Part shown: positions 6,960 through 13,771 of the stretch, in pieces | Layout of the letters: each line of letters starts with the position of its first letter | How positions within the stretch are numbered: position 1 is the stretch's first letter | Assembly (NCBI GenBank): GCA_024276255.1 | Contig: JAJRXO010000324.1 | Location: 1 to 14,904, forward strand | Direction of reading: 5' to 3' | Length of the DNA: 14,904 nucleotides | DNA from: Chloroflexota bacterium | GTDB taxonomy: Bacteria; Chloroflexota; Anaerolineae; J102 | The notes under the pieces: model-generated | What the model saw: the letters and a program-made list of their open reading frames with translations, nothing else | What the model was told of the DNA's origin: nothing | Databases searched by the model: none | Made by a program: the position numbers and the translations under genes

Positions 6960-7417
6960 AAAACACTCCTGGTGGGATGTAGATTCATTTGTCGGTACTG
7001 TTTGAGCACCACGTTCGTGGCTGCTCGGCAGAGATAGGTATCACCCATTGCCACAGTTCGGATCGCCATTATCAAATCATCCACCGTTTCCCGTTCACAA
7101 ACATAGCCATTCACTCCTCGATGGAGGAGATCCAGCACACTGTTTTCCTTCACTTCACGGGGATAGCCGGTCACCAGGATGGCAAGCCCGGGCTGTTTCT
7201 TCCTCAAAGGTTCCAGAATGTCGATGGGGGTGTCTTTTAAGCTATGTGCGTGGAATACCAGGACATGCGGTTCGCAAGACTCGACCGCCTCCAATACCCG
7301 TTTATCGGCATCTACCTTGCCCACGACGACCAGTGACTCCTGATCGGCCAGGAGCGCCTCGATCCCGTCTCGAACTATGAGTGAATTGCTGGCTATGAGA
7401 ACATTGATGGGATTCAT
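6956..7417 (-). CDS. Degenerate stand-alone receiver domain (pseudo-response regulator)
   Basis: This protein of about 153 aa aligns along its length with the receiver part of the response regulator encoded next door: INVLIASNS against IRVLLVDDH, GVNGYVC against GACGYVL, and GDTYL in the linker. The acidic pair is Ser10-Asn11, the phospho-acceptor position holds His56 (VLVFH) instead of Asp, and the conserved Lys is Glu108; only the Thr (Thr83) is kept. The DNA-binding HTH is absent: after the linker the chain ends at SVL. It therefore should not accept phosphate or bind DNA, and more likely acts by protein contact, for example with the kinase, the regulator or the TPR protein. I chose Met at 7417 because the receiver fold starts there. 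ATG at 7462 and the frame to 7534 are open but add nothing domain-like. No Shine-Dalgarno is seen. The stop overlaps the TPR start by 4 bp. Confidence 0.75.
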   Translation of the reverse strand: MNPINVLIASNSLIVRDGIEALLADQESLVVVGKVDADKRVLEAVESCEPHVLVFHAHSLKDTPIDILEPLRKKQPGLAILVTGYPREVKENSVLDLLHRGVNGYVCERETVDDLIMAIRTVAMGDTYLCRAATNVVLKQYRQMNLHPTRSVL

Positions 7418-7422
7418 GATAC

Positions 7423-7505
7423 CAATGTGAGAGCTGGTAATAATGGTTTTCCGGCCCGCCATTTGGCGGGGCTGAATTTGTGAAAATGAGAGTAATCTCA
7501 CATTG
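7423..7505 (-). promoter_or_regulatory. Structured leader of the receiver-TPR-NHL operon
   Basis: A perfect 10-bp inverted repeat pairs 7423-7432 (CAATGTGAGA) with 7496-7505 (TCTCACATTG). Within it a GC-rich hairpin CCCGCC/GGCGGG with a 4-base loop lies at 7455-7470. In the mRNA the 3' arm of the outer stem would end six bases before the ATG at 7417, where no Shine-Dalgarno is visible. This suggests translational control by folding, or protein binding to the repeated TCTCACATTG. The repeats are certain; the use is inferred. Confidence 0.45.
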
Positions 7506-7555
7506 TGAATATAATAACACCGATTTGACCCCATGAGAATAAGGTGATCACCTTA
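7498..7555 (-). promoter_or_regulatory. Candidate activator-dependent promoter with 16-bp palindrome
   Basis: The palindrome TAAGGTGATCACCTTA at 7540-7555 is perfect over 16 bp. About 30 bp further on, in the minus-strand direction, is an AT-rich -10-like stretch TTATTATATT (7508-7517) with no good -35, as expected of an activator-dependent promoter. A second dyad TCACA-T-TGTGA (7498-7508) overlaps the likely start point, about 7500. The site lies between the NarL-type regulator gene and the receiver-led operon, so the regulator itself is the natural candidate to bind it. Confidence 0.5.
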
Positions 7556-7629
7556 CTAAACCCTCGGGATGCCACTAATCCGTACAACAAATCACAAAGC
7601 TCCGCATGACATCGGTCTTTCATCGGCGT

Positions 7630-8280
7630 TTAATCAAAGTCGCTTTCGATAAGCCCTCGGTGAATGGCGTATCGCACGACTTCAGCCACATTGTGGAGCC
7701 CCAGTTTGTTCATCATACGTGTACGATGAACATCCACCGTTTTGGCGCTGATGTGTAAAATATCAGCGATTTCCCGGTTGCTATAGCCCTGCGCAACAAA
7801 GATGAGCACCTCACGTTCGCGAGCCGAGAGGTTGCGCAGGGGATCAGATGTCTTTCCGGAGATGAGAGCATTCGTGACGATGCTGGCAATGGGAGGATAC
7901 AGATAGGTATCTCCCTGGTGAACCGCCCGGATGGCCTTGATCAGGTCTGTATCGGCCGCCTGCTTGAGTACATAGCCACAGGCGCCGGTTTCCAGCAAGG
8001 ACAATACATATTCCCTGTGGGAGTACTGAGTTAGCATGAGGATGCGCAGATCGGGGCGTTCTTCCATTAGATATCGGGTCGCCACCAGGCCGTTCATGCC
8101 CGGCATCGATACATCCATCAATACCACATCCGGATTGAGCTCTCTCACAGCCTGGATCGCCTCATCGCCATTCCCTGCCTCCCCCACAACCTCGATGTCA
8201 TCATACATGTTGAGAAGGCTGCTGATGCCGGCCCGAAAGAGAGCGTGGTCGTCAACGAGAAGGACGCGAATCGATGACAT
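7630..8280 (-). CDS. NarL/FixJ-family response regulator
   Basis: This 216-aa transcription factor is complete and of usual length. The receiver (about 4-120) has the acidic pair Asp10-Asp11, phospho-acceptor Asp56 (VVLMD), Thr84 and Lys106. A linker leads to the LuxR-type helix-turn-helix (about 149-210), with LSAREREVLIFVAQGYSN and the recognition helix region ISAKTVDVHRTRMMNKL. On phosphorylation by the upstream kinase it should dimerise and bind short inverted repeats. The start at 8280 lies inside the 3' end of the kinase gene (29-bp overlap), so the two are made together as a pair. The next leftward genes start after a 212-bp gap that holds a palindrome and a candidate promoter, making the cytochrome block its most likely target. 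No terminator was seen after the stop. Confidence 0.95.
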   Translation of the reverse strand: MSSIRVLLVDDHALFRAGISSLLNMYDDIEVVGEAGNGDEAIQAVRELNPDVVLMDVSMPGMNGLVATRYLMEERPDLRILMLTQYSHREYVLSLLETGACGYVLKQAADTDLIKAIRAVHQGDTYLYPPIASIVTNALISGKTSDPLRNLSAREREVLIFVAQGYSNREIADILHISAKTVDVHRTRMMNKLGLHNVAEVVRYAIHRGLIESDFD

Positions 8281-10087
8281 GTTCGATATCTACCGTAGTA
8301 GTGAATGGGATTTCCACAAAGATGCGTGTGCCCTCGCCAGGGGCCGAATCGAGAAAAAGGGTACCGTCCATCATTTCTACCCGTTCGCGCATTCCCAATA
8401 AGCCAAAATTGTTGTTATCGGCCCGGCGGCGCAGCGCTGCTTCGGCATCGAAGCCTTTCCCGTTATCCCTGATCTCAATCAACAATCGTGATTCGTTCCA
8501 CGTCAGGTCCACGCTGGCCTCTGTCGCTTCCGAATGGCGAACGATGTTATTCAGGGCTTCCTGCACGATGCGAAAGATATTGATCTCGGTATAGGCTGAA
8601 GATGAAACGGGTGTACCATGGCCTTCGATCCGCACCTTGATGCCCTTTGCCTCCAGGCGTTCCTGTGCATACCAGCGGATGGCCGCCATCAGTCCCAGAT
8701 CATCGAGCATGCCCGGACGCAAATCCAACACCACCCGCTGAACGCTCTCGAGTGTTTGCTGGGCGCGCTCCTTCATGAATTCAAGTTTTTTCCGCAGATC
8801 ATCGTCCTCGGTCAGCCGGCCCAGTGTGGCCAGATTGACGACCAGATAAGCCAGATCCTGGGCGATCTCATCATGCAACTCCCGCCCGATGCGTTTCCGT
8901 TCCGCTTCCTGTGCGGAGACCAGGGCTGCCAGTAACCGTTCCCGGGCATGACAGACCTCCTCCAGTTCGCGAGAACGTTCGGCGACGGTTCGCTCGAGCT
9001 CTTCGCTCCATTTGGTCTGTTTATCTGCCATCTCCTTGAGACGTTGCCGCATGATGTCAAAGCTCACGGCCAACGAGTAGACATCGGCGACCCCCTTCGC
9101 TTCGAGCGGTTCATCCCAGTCGCCGGCAGCGATGTGTTGCGTTGATATCACAAGTTCCTGCAGAGGTCGGAATATCTTGTCGGCGTGAAACCATACGGCC
9201 AGCAAGATCAGGATGATGAATATCAACCCCAGAACGCCCACCCATTCTGCGGTGCTCCGTACCGTTTCATCGATCAGATCAGTGCTTTTGATAACGGTGG
9301 CCGTAACGGTTAAATCATTGGTCGAGGCAATCGTCCCAGAAAAAAGACGAAAGGCCTTGCCATCCGCACGCACAGTATGAGCGCGCAGGCTTCCGCCAGT
9401 ATCGATGGCGGCCAGGAGCTTCTGGTATAGGGGCGCATTGTCGTATCCCACGCCCTTGGATCCGATCACCACGTCGCCTGCTGATAAGAGAATATCTGCG
9501 CCACAGGCTGTACTCAGACCGGTAAGATAGCTGGAGTTTATCTCCCGGCTGACCACAAATACGCTGTCGATGCGCCCATCCCGGGCCAGGCGGGGAGCAA
9601 CAGCCATCAACCAGAGCCTACCATTGATAATGACGGGCTCACTCGTATTCTCTCCTCGCAGGCCTTTCTCCACCAGGGCCAGGCCGCTCACGTCTTCCGG
9701 CGACAGATCCGGCATTCCTCCCGTACTGAATACCTTGCCATCCGGCCCCAGGAGAAAAGTGCCGTCGAAATTATGTGATCCCTTGAAAACGGCCATCAAC
9801 TGGCGCAATTCTACATCGTCGTGGCTTTCCAGCGCCTCTTCGATGGATTCCAGCCCGGCCAAAACCCGTGCTTCATCTCTGAGATAATAGGACTCCGCGA
9901 CAAAGCTCGCTCGCAGGGAATCGAGGCTGTTGCGCAGGTCGGCATCGAGGCTGGCCATCACCTTTTGAGTGATGATGTAGCCCACAGGAACAATAAAGCA
10001 AGCCAGTATCAGGCTTGCTATCAGCCCAAGGATAATGACTTGTCTAGTAGTGGTGTTTAATTTACGTTTGGTTGGTGGCGGATTCAC
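8252..10087 (-). CDS. Membrane sensor histidine kinase (HisKA_3/DesK-NarX class)
   Basis: This 611-aa sensor phosphorylates the partner regulator encoded in the overlapping downstream gene. Order of parts: membrane helix about 17-40; an outward sensing region about 41-282 that looks like a double-Cache fold (FLLGPDGKVFST, LWLMAVAP) with no binding site I can name; membrane helix about 283-300; HAMP linker about 301-355; coiled coil 356-390; dimerisation and phospho-transfer domain with ERKRIGRELHDEIAQDL, His405 being the phosphorylated residue; and an ATPase domain with the N box near RIVQEALNN (506-514), DNGKGF (541-546) and GLLGMRERV (562-570). GTG at 10087 is the first possible start, since a stop lies three codons upstream, and any later ATG would lose the first membrane helix. 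The Shine-Dalgarno is weak. The signal sensed is unknown; redox or electron-acceptor sensing is only suggested by the neighbours. Confidence 0.93.
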   Translation of the reverse strand: MNPPPTKRKLNTTTRQVIILGLIASLILACFIVPVGYIITQKVMASLDADLRNSLDSLRASFVAESYYLRDEARVLAGLESIEEALESHDDVELRQLMAVFKGSHNFDGTFLLGPDGKVFSTGGMPDLSPEDVSGLALVEKGLRGENTSEPVIINGRLWLMAVAPRLARDGRIDSVFVVSREINSSYLTGLSTACGADILLSAGDVVIGSKGVGYDNAPLYQKLLAAIDTGGSLRAHTVRADGKAFRLFSGTIASTNDLTVTATVIKSTDLIDETVRSTAEWVGVLGLIFIILILLAVWFHADKIFRPLQELVISTQHIAAGDWDEPLEAKGVADVYSLAVSFDIMRQRLKEMADKQTKWSEELERTVAERSRELEEVCHARERLLAALVSAQEAERKRIGRELHDEIAQDLAYLVVNLATLGRLTEDDDLRKKLEFMKERAQQTLESVQRVVLDLRPGMLDDLGLMAAIRWYAQERLEAKGIKVRIEGHGTPVSSSAYTEINIFRIVQEALNNIVRHSEATEASVDLTWNESRLLIEIRDNGKGFDAEAALRRRADNNNFGLLGMRERVEMMDGTLFLDSAPGEGTRIFVEIPFTTTVDIEHVIDSRPSR

Positions 10088-10212
10088 TTTAGTTCAGGCG
10101 GCTTCAGCACAGATTGGCCATCCACTTGAGGAATGGGAGAGTGCTCGAAGCCGGAGCCGGAGGGAATGTTCAGTCTCAATGGACCGAAGGTTCGATGTAA
10201 AAAATGTACTTA

Positions 10213-10243
10213 ATTATACAAAAGAATAGGTTCTTTAGTCTAA
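10213..10243 (-). promoter_or_regulatory. Candidate sigma-70 promoter of the kinase-regulator genes
   Basis: On the minus strand a perfect TATAAT (10213-10218) is preceded, after 19 bases, by TTAGAC (10238-10243). The -10 box is consensus, while the -35 is weak and the spacing long. Transcription would start near 10206, about 120 bases before the GTG start of the kinase. Confidence 0.5.
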
Positions 10244-10316
10244 TCCGGGATGGAGTTCTTTCACCTGGCATTCATATTGGATTAATGTTTGTGCCTTGGT
10301 CGGATTATGGCCCGTA

Positions 10317-10372
10317 GGGAGCAGGGAGTAGGGAGCAGGGAGACGGGAGACAGGAGACGGGAGACAGGCGAG
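10317..10372 (+). repeat. 7-bp G-rich tandem array (GGGAGNN), eight units
   Basis: Units start every 7 bases at 10317, 10324, 10331, 10338, 10345, 10352, 10359 and 10366. The first five and the seventh begin GGGAG; the sixth begins AGGAG and the last is AGGCGAG. Five successive GGG runs separated by exactly four bases fit the canonical four-run G-quadruplex pattern on the plus strand. Similar heptamer arrays are known in filamentous cyanobacteria; whether this one is a genome-wide family here cannot be judged from the window. Confidence 0.85.
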
Positions 10373-10382
10373 TCGTCCTGAC

Positions 10383-10450
10383 TTACAGGTTTACCGGTCT
10401 ACTTATTTACTTGTTAACTTATCTTCTTGTTTACTTGCCTACTTCTCTAC
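10383..10450 (+). repeat. 8-bp pyrimidine-rich tandem array (about YTACTTRT), eight and a half units
   Basis: Units start every 8 bases from 10383: TTACAGGT, TTACCGGT, CTACTTAT, TTACTTGT, TAACTTAT, CTTCTTGT, TTACTTGC and CTACTTCT, then a partial CTAC. The copies have diverged but the period is strict. It follows the 7-bp array after 10 bases, so two unrelated short-period arrays sit side by side. There are no unique spacers, so this is not a CRISPR. Confidence 0.8.
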
Positions 10451-10549
10451 CAAGGGGGCTGGCTCCGCGAGGGAGTGCTTTTACACACACTGCTCACGTT
10501 TTTCACGCGGCCATGGGCCAACACCTTCCCCAACCGGAATGACCATCAC

Positions 10550-10580
10550 TTGACCTTCTGGTGGCTGGCAGGTTTATACT
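10550..10580 (+). promoter_or_regulatory. MerR/CueR-type promoter-operator of the metal ATPase gene
   Basis: TTGACC (10550-10555) and TATACT (10575-10580) are separated by 19 bases, the over-long spacing that MerR-family activators correct by distorting DNA. The spacer carries the matching dyad, ACCTTCT near the -35 and GGCAGGT near the -10. As I recall the E. coli copA promoter bound by CueR, the -35, the TTC after it and the GCTGG.AGGTT before the -10 are the same. The -10 ends six bases before the ATG at 10587, so the transcript should start at or beside the start codon. No MerR-type gene lies in this window. Confidence 0.75.
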
Positions 10581-10586
10581 GGCTTT

Positions 10587-12797
10587 ATGACACTTCATCA
10601 GGAATCACCACAGAGACTTCAGGTCAAGATCGGGGGCATGTCCTGCTCCTTTTGCGCCGGAACCATCGAAAAGGCCCTGGGCCGTATGGATGGCGTTGAC
10701 GCCGTGCACGTGAGCCTGGCCCATGAGGAAGCGCTGATCACCTTCGACGCCGGACTGCGCACGCCGACCGAACTACGCGACACCCTGCGTCAGCTCGGTT
10801 TCACCGTACGCGATCCCGACAAGGTCAGGGCCTTCGAGGAGCAGGCTGCAGAGCTGCGGGAAGCGCGGCTACGTCTGTTCGTGGCGGCGGGCTTCACCTT
10901 CATCACCCTGGCGATCATGATCGCCCGCTGGCTAAACATGCAACAACCCTGGTTTCAGCCGCTCATGATCCTGCTGGCCCTGGCCACGGTGTTCGGGGCC
11001 GGCCTGCCCATCCTGAAGATGGCCTGGCAGTCCGCGCGGCGGGGTATCCTCAACCAGCACGTCCTCCTGGAGTTGGGGGCCTTCGCCGGCCTGATCGGCG
11101 GCCTCATCGGTCTTTTCAACCCCGCCTTCCCCGCCGCTGAATACTTCGCCGTCGCTACCTTTATTACCACCTATCACCTGCTCTCCGGCTACACCTCCCT
11201 GCTGGTGCGCACCCGCGCCTCAGAGTCGGTGCGCAAACTGCTGGATCTGCAGCCCGCCACCGCCCGTCTGCTGCTGGCAGACGGCAGCGAACGGGAGGTG
11301 CCTATCGAGTCGCTGCAACCCGGCGACCATGTGCTCGTGCGCCCGGGCGAGGCCATCCCCGTGGACGGTCGCGTGATCTCCGGCGCCTCGGCTGTGGATG
11401 AGAGCCTGGTGACCGGCGAACCGATCCCGGCCGAGAAGCAGGCGGGAGATGAGGTCATCGGCGGTTCCCTGAATCAGGTGGGAGCGCTGGTGGTCGAGGC
11501 CACCAAGGTGGGCGACGACTCTTTCCTGGCGCAGGTGGCGCGGCATATCGGGGACGCGCGGGCCATGAAACCGGGCATCCTGGCCCTGGTGGATGTGGTC
11601 TTGCAGTGGTTTGTGCCTGCCGTGCTTGCATTCTCGGCCCTGGGCCTGCTGGGGTGGACGTTGGGCGCGTGGCTGCTCACGGGCGAGCCGAATGTCACGT
11701 GGGCGATCTTCGCGGCTCTGGCCGTGTTCGTCATGGGCTATCCCTGCGCCCTGGGCATGGCTTCGCCGCTGGCCATGATCCGCGGTGGGGGCGAGGCTGC
11801 ACGGCGGGGCATCCTCATGCGTTCGGGCGAGGCCTTTCAAGTCTTCAAAGATGTACGCTATGTGGCCCTGGACAAAACCGGCACCATCACCGAGGGCGCG
11901 CCGGCCGTGGTGGAGGTGATTCCGACGCCGGGTGTCTCTCGCGAGGAGGTGCTTGGTCTGGCCGCCAGCGTCGAACGCTTTTCCGAGCATCCCCTGGGGC
12001 GGGCGATTGTGGAGCGAGCGCTCGTCGACGACATCGCCCTGGCCGAGGTGGAGGACTTCAGCGCCACACCGGGGTTGGGCGTAAGCGCCCGGGTGGCGGG
12101 AAGACGTGTGCTGGTGGGGCGCAGGCAATGGCTGGATGAGCAGGGCCTTGGCCCGCACACGCTCCTTTCCCCGGCTTCTGACCATTCCCGGCCAACGGGA
12201 ACAGAGGTTGCTGTGGCCGTGGATGGCAAGTTGCAGGGCGTGATCATCCTGGCCGATACGCTAAAATCCGATGCCCGCGAGGCCATCGCCGGGATGAAAG
12301 CGGCGGGCCTGGAGCCGATCATGCTCACAGGAGACAATGAGGTGGCGGCGCGGGCGGTGGCTGACTCGGTGGGCATCAGCACCGTTTACGCGGGGGTCCT
12401 GCCCGGCGAAAAAGCGGCGATTGTGCGACGGTTACAGGCGGAGGGCCGCCGTGTCGCCATGGTAGGTGATGGCATCAACGACGCCCCGGCCCTGATGCAG
12501 GCGGATGTGGGCATCGCCATGGGGGCGGGCACCGATATCGCCATCGAATCGGCGGATGTGGTGCTGGTGGGACGGCGCCTCAGCGCCGTGATCGACGCCT
12601 ACCACATCGGCCGTCGATCCTACGGCAAGACCCGGCAAAACCTTATCCTGGCCTTTGCCTTCAACGGCATAGGTGTGCCCCTGGCAGCCACGGGGCTGGT
12701 GCCGCCGATATGGGCGATGATCGCCATGATCGCCAGCGTCAGCGCCGTCCTGCTGAACTCATTCGGGGGCAGATTATTGCCGAAACGGGGTAGCTGA
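10587..12797 (+). CDS. P1B-type heavy-metal ATPase, probably a Cu(I) exporter, with a YPC ion-binding motif
   Basis: This 736-aa integral membrane pump drives metal across the membrane with ATP. Parts in order: one N-terminal metal-binding domain with GMSCSFC (17-23); about eight membrane helices (near 97-115, 125-145, 158-178, 183-205, 335-360, 369-393, 685-703 and 705-728); actuator domain with TGE (276-278); phosphorylation site DKTGT (429-433, Asp429); SEHPLG (466-471) in the nucleotide domain; and GDGIND (627-632). The helix-6 motif, normally CPC in copper pumps, is Tyr385-Pro386-Cys387. Helix 7 has FN where copper pumps have YN, and helix 8 has MIAS-V in place of MxxSS. These changes make the ion uncertain, although the CueR-like promoter favours copper. 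ATG at 10587 lies directly after the promoter, with no clear Shine-Dalgarno, consistent with a leaderless mRNA. The C-terminus ends normally. Confidence 0.92.
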   Translation: MTLHQESPQRLQVKIGGMSCSFCAGTIEKALGRMDGVDAVHVSLAHEEALITFDAGLRTPTELRDTLRQLGFTVRDPDKVRAFEEQAAELREARLRLFVAAGFTFITLAIMIARWLNMQQPWFQPLMILLALATVFGAGLPILKMAWQSARRGILNQHVLLELGAFAGLIGGLIGLFNPAFPAAEYFAVATFITTYHLLSGYTSLLVRTRASESVRKLLDLQPATARLLLADGSEREVPIESLQPGDHVLVRPGEAIPVDGRVISGASAVDESLVTGEPIPAEKQAGDEVIGGSLNQVGALVVEATKVGDDSFLAQVARHIGDARAMKPGILALVDVVLQWFVPAVLAFSALGLLGWTLGAWLLTGEPNVTWAIFAALAVFVMGYPCALGMASPLAMIRGGGEAARRGILMRSGEAFQVFKDVRYVALDKTGTITEGAPAVVEVIPTPGVSREEVLGLAASVERFSEHPLGRAIVERALVDDIALAEVEDFSATPGLGVSARVAGRRVLVGRRQWLDEQGLGPHTLLSPASDHSRPTGTEVAVAVDGKLQGVIILADTLKSDAREAIAGMKAAGLEPIMLTGDNEVAARAVADSVGISTVYAGVLPGEKAAIVRRLQAEGRRVAMVGDGINDAPALMQADVGIAMGAGTDIAIESADVVLVGRRLSAVIDAYHIGRRSYGKTRQNLILAFAFNGIGVPLAATGLVPPIWAMIAMIASVSAVLLNSFGGRLLPKRGS

Positions 12798-12854
12798 CGG
12801 GGCCCGGGCTTCATCAATTCTTCACAATCGCGACACCATTCCTACATATTGATT

Positions 12855-12863
12855 TGCTATGAT
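12855..12863 (+). promoter_or_regulatory. Candidate extended -10 promoter of the pspA-like gene
   Basis: TG-C-TATGAT (TG at 12855-12856, TATGAT at 12858-12863) is a good extended -10 element, with no convincing -35 17 bases upstream. Transcription would start near 12870, about 40 bases before the ATG at 12911. No sigma-54 site of the enterobacterial psp kind is present. Confidence 0.5.
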
Positions 12864-12910
12864 AGGGCTGGATGAAGATTTTCATCTCAATTCACACAGG
12901 AGCCCACAAA

Positions 12911-13633
12911 ATGAGCATCATAGCAAGATTCAAAGCTATTTTCGCAGCAAAAGCCAATGCTGTGGCCGATACTATCGAAGATCCCAAAGCCAGTCTGGAT
13001 TTCAGCCTGCGCAAACTGGAAGACGCCCGCCGCGATCTCAGCCGCGGACTCATCGAGGTCAGCGCTGCCAAGCGTCGCCTGCAAACGCAGCGTGATCAGG
13101 TGGCAGCCGCCATCGAACGTTATCAGCAGCAGGCCCGCTCCGCTGTCGAAGCCGGCCGCGATGATCTGGCCCGCCTGGCCCTGGAACGCAAGCAGGACGC
13201 TGAAGCGCGTGCCGCGGAACTGGAAACCGGCATTGCCAGCCTCGAACGCCAGGAGACCACACTCAAGGAAAATCAGCTCAAGCTGGAGCGCAAGATCAAC
13301 CTCTTCCGTTCCAAGAAAGAAGAACTGAAGGCCATCCACGACTCGGCCAAGGCCCAGTTGCGGGTGCAGGAGTCTCTCAGCGGCATCTCCGATGACCTGG
13401 CCGACGTGGGGAACACCATTCGTCGCACCGAGGAACACATCCTGGAGATGCAATCCCGGGCCGACGCCATCGACGCCCTGGTTGCCGAGGGCGTGCTGCA
13501 GGACGTGCTTGAACCGGAGACCGATGATATCGAACGGGAACTGGACCGCATCGGCCGCAATCAGGCTGTGGAGGAAGAACTGGCCCGACTCAAGGCCGGT
13601 AAAGCCGAAGCACTGCCGGAGATCAGCGGCTAA
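12911..13633 (+). CDS. pspA: PspA/IM30 (Vipp1) family membrane-stress protein
   Basis: This 240-aa peripheral membrane protein is predicted to assemble into ring or rod oligomers (ESCRT-III-like) that shield damaged membrane. The N-terminal amphipathic helix (SIIARFKAIFAAKANAVADTI) is followed by the family hallmark EDPKASLDF (23-31), and the rest is almost wholly alpha-helical coiled coil (about 30-185), then an acidic linker and a last short helix (about 212-233). Length is slightly above the 220-odd residues of classic PspA, without a long Vipp1 tail. I chose ATG at 12911 because AGGAG lies 8 bases upstream and the amphipathic helix begins there; the frame opens earlier, at 12872, without a site. 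The usual PspF, PspB and PspC genes are absent nearby. The partner may be the coiled-coil protein encoded 138 bp downstream. Confidence 0.9.
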   Translation: MSIIARFKAIFAAKANAVADTIEDPKASLDFSLRKLEDARRDLSRGLIEVSAAKRRLQTQRDQVAAAIERYQQQARSAVEAGRDDLARLALERKQDAEARAAELETGIASLERQETTLKENQLKLERKINLFRSKKEELKAIHDSAKAQLRVQESLSGISDDLADVGNTIRRTEEHILEMQSRADAIDALVAEGVLQDVLEPETDDIERELDRIGRNQAVEEELARLKAGKAEALPEISG

Positions 13634-13647
13634 CATCCTGGCTCGGA

Positions 13648-13715
13648 GACCGGCGGATCGCAACGACGCCAGGGCGCAGACAGCGCTCAAGCGATCGAAA
13701 GCAGATCTGCCGGTC
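13648..13715 (+). other. 12-bp inverted repeat between pspA and the coiled-coil gene
   Basis: GACCGGCGGATC (13648-13659) pairs with GATCTGCCGGTC (13704-13715) with 11 Watson-Crick pairs and one G-U in RNA, enclosing 44 bases. There is no T-run after it, so a terminator is unlikely; an mRNA processing or stabilising structure between two co-transcribed genes is more likely. Function is inferred. Confidence 0.4.
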
Positions 13716-13771
13716 CGCCAGGGGAAACACATTTCCCGCCATCCACCTTTATCACTACGGAGGATACACCT

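Larger units (their letters stand above)
10088..10586. other. Divergent intergenic spacer between the sensor kinase and metal ATPase genes
   Basis: This 499-bp stretch has no convincing gene. A possible 90-aa frame from 10427 runs into the ATPase gene in the wrong frame. The spacer holds the leftward kinase promoter, a 7-bp G-rich tandem array, an 8-bp pyrimidine-rich tandem array and the rightward MerR-type promoter, each listed separately. Between 10244 and 10310 only a 7-bp inverted repeat (TAATCCG 10241-10247, CGGATTA 10301-10307) was noticed. Confidence 0.8.

Noticed and set aside
10427..10699. 90-codon frame starting in the tandem array
   Set aside because: It starts in low-complexity repeats and continues out of frame into the ATPase gene, which has a strong promoter and full family motifs.
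11220..12185. 321-codon minus-strand frame inside the metal ATPase gene
   Set aside because: It is a shadow of a complete P-type ATPase, with no domain, no ribosome-binding site and a His/Arg/Gln-rich composition typical of antisense frames.
12831..12858. Sigma-54 promoter for the pspA-like gene, as in enterobacteria
   Set aside because: A TTGCT is present but there is no GG at the required distance upstream. The extended -10 element fits better.
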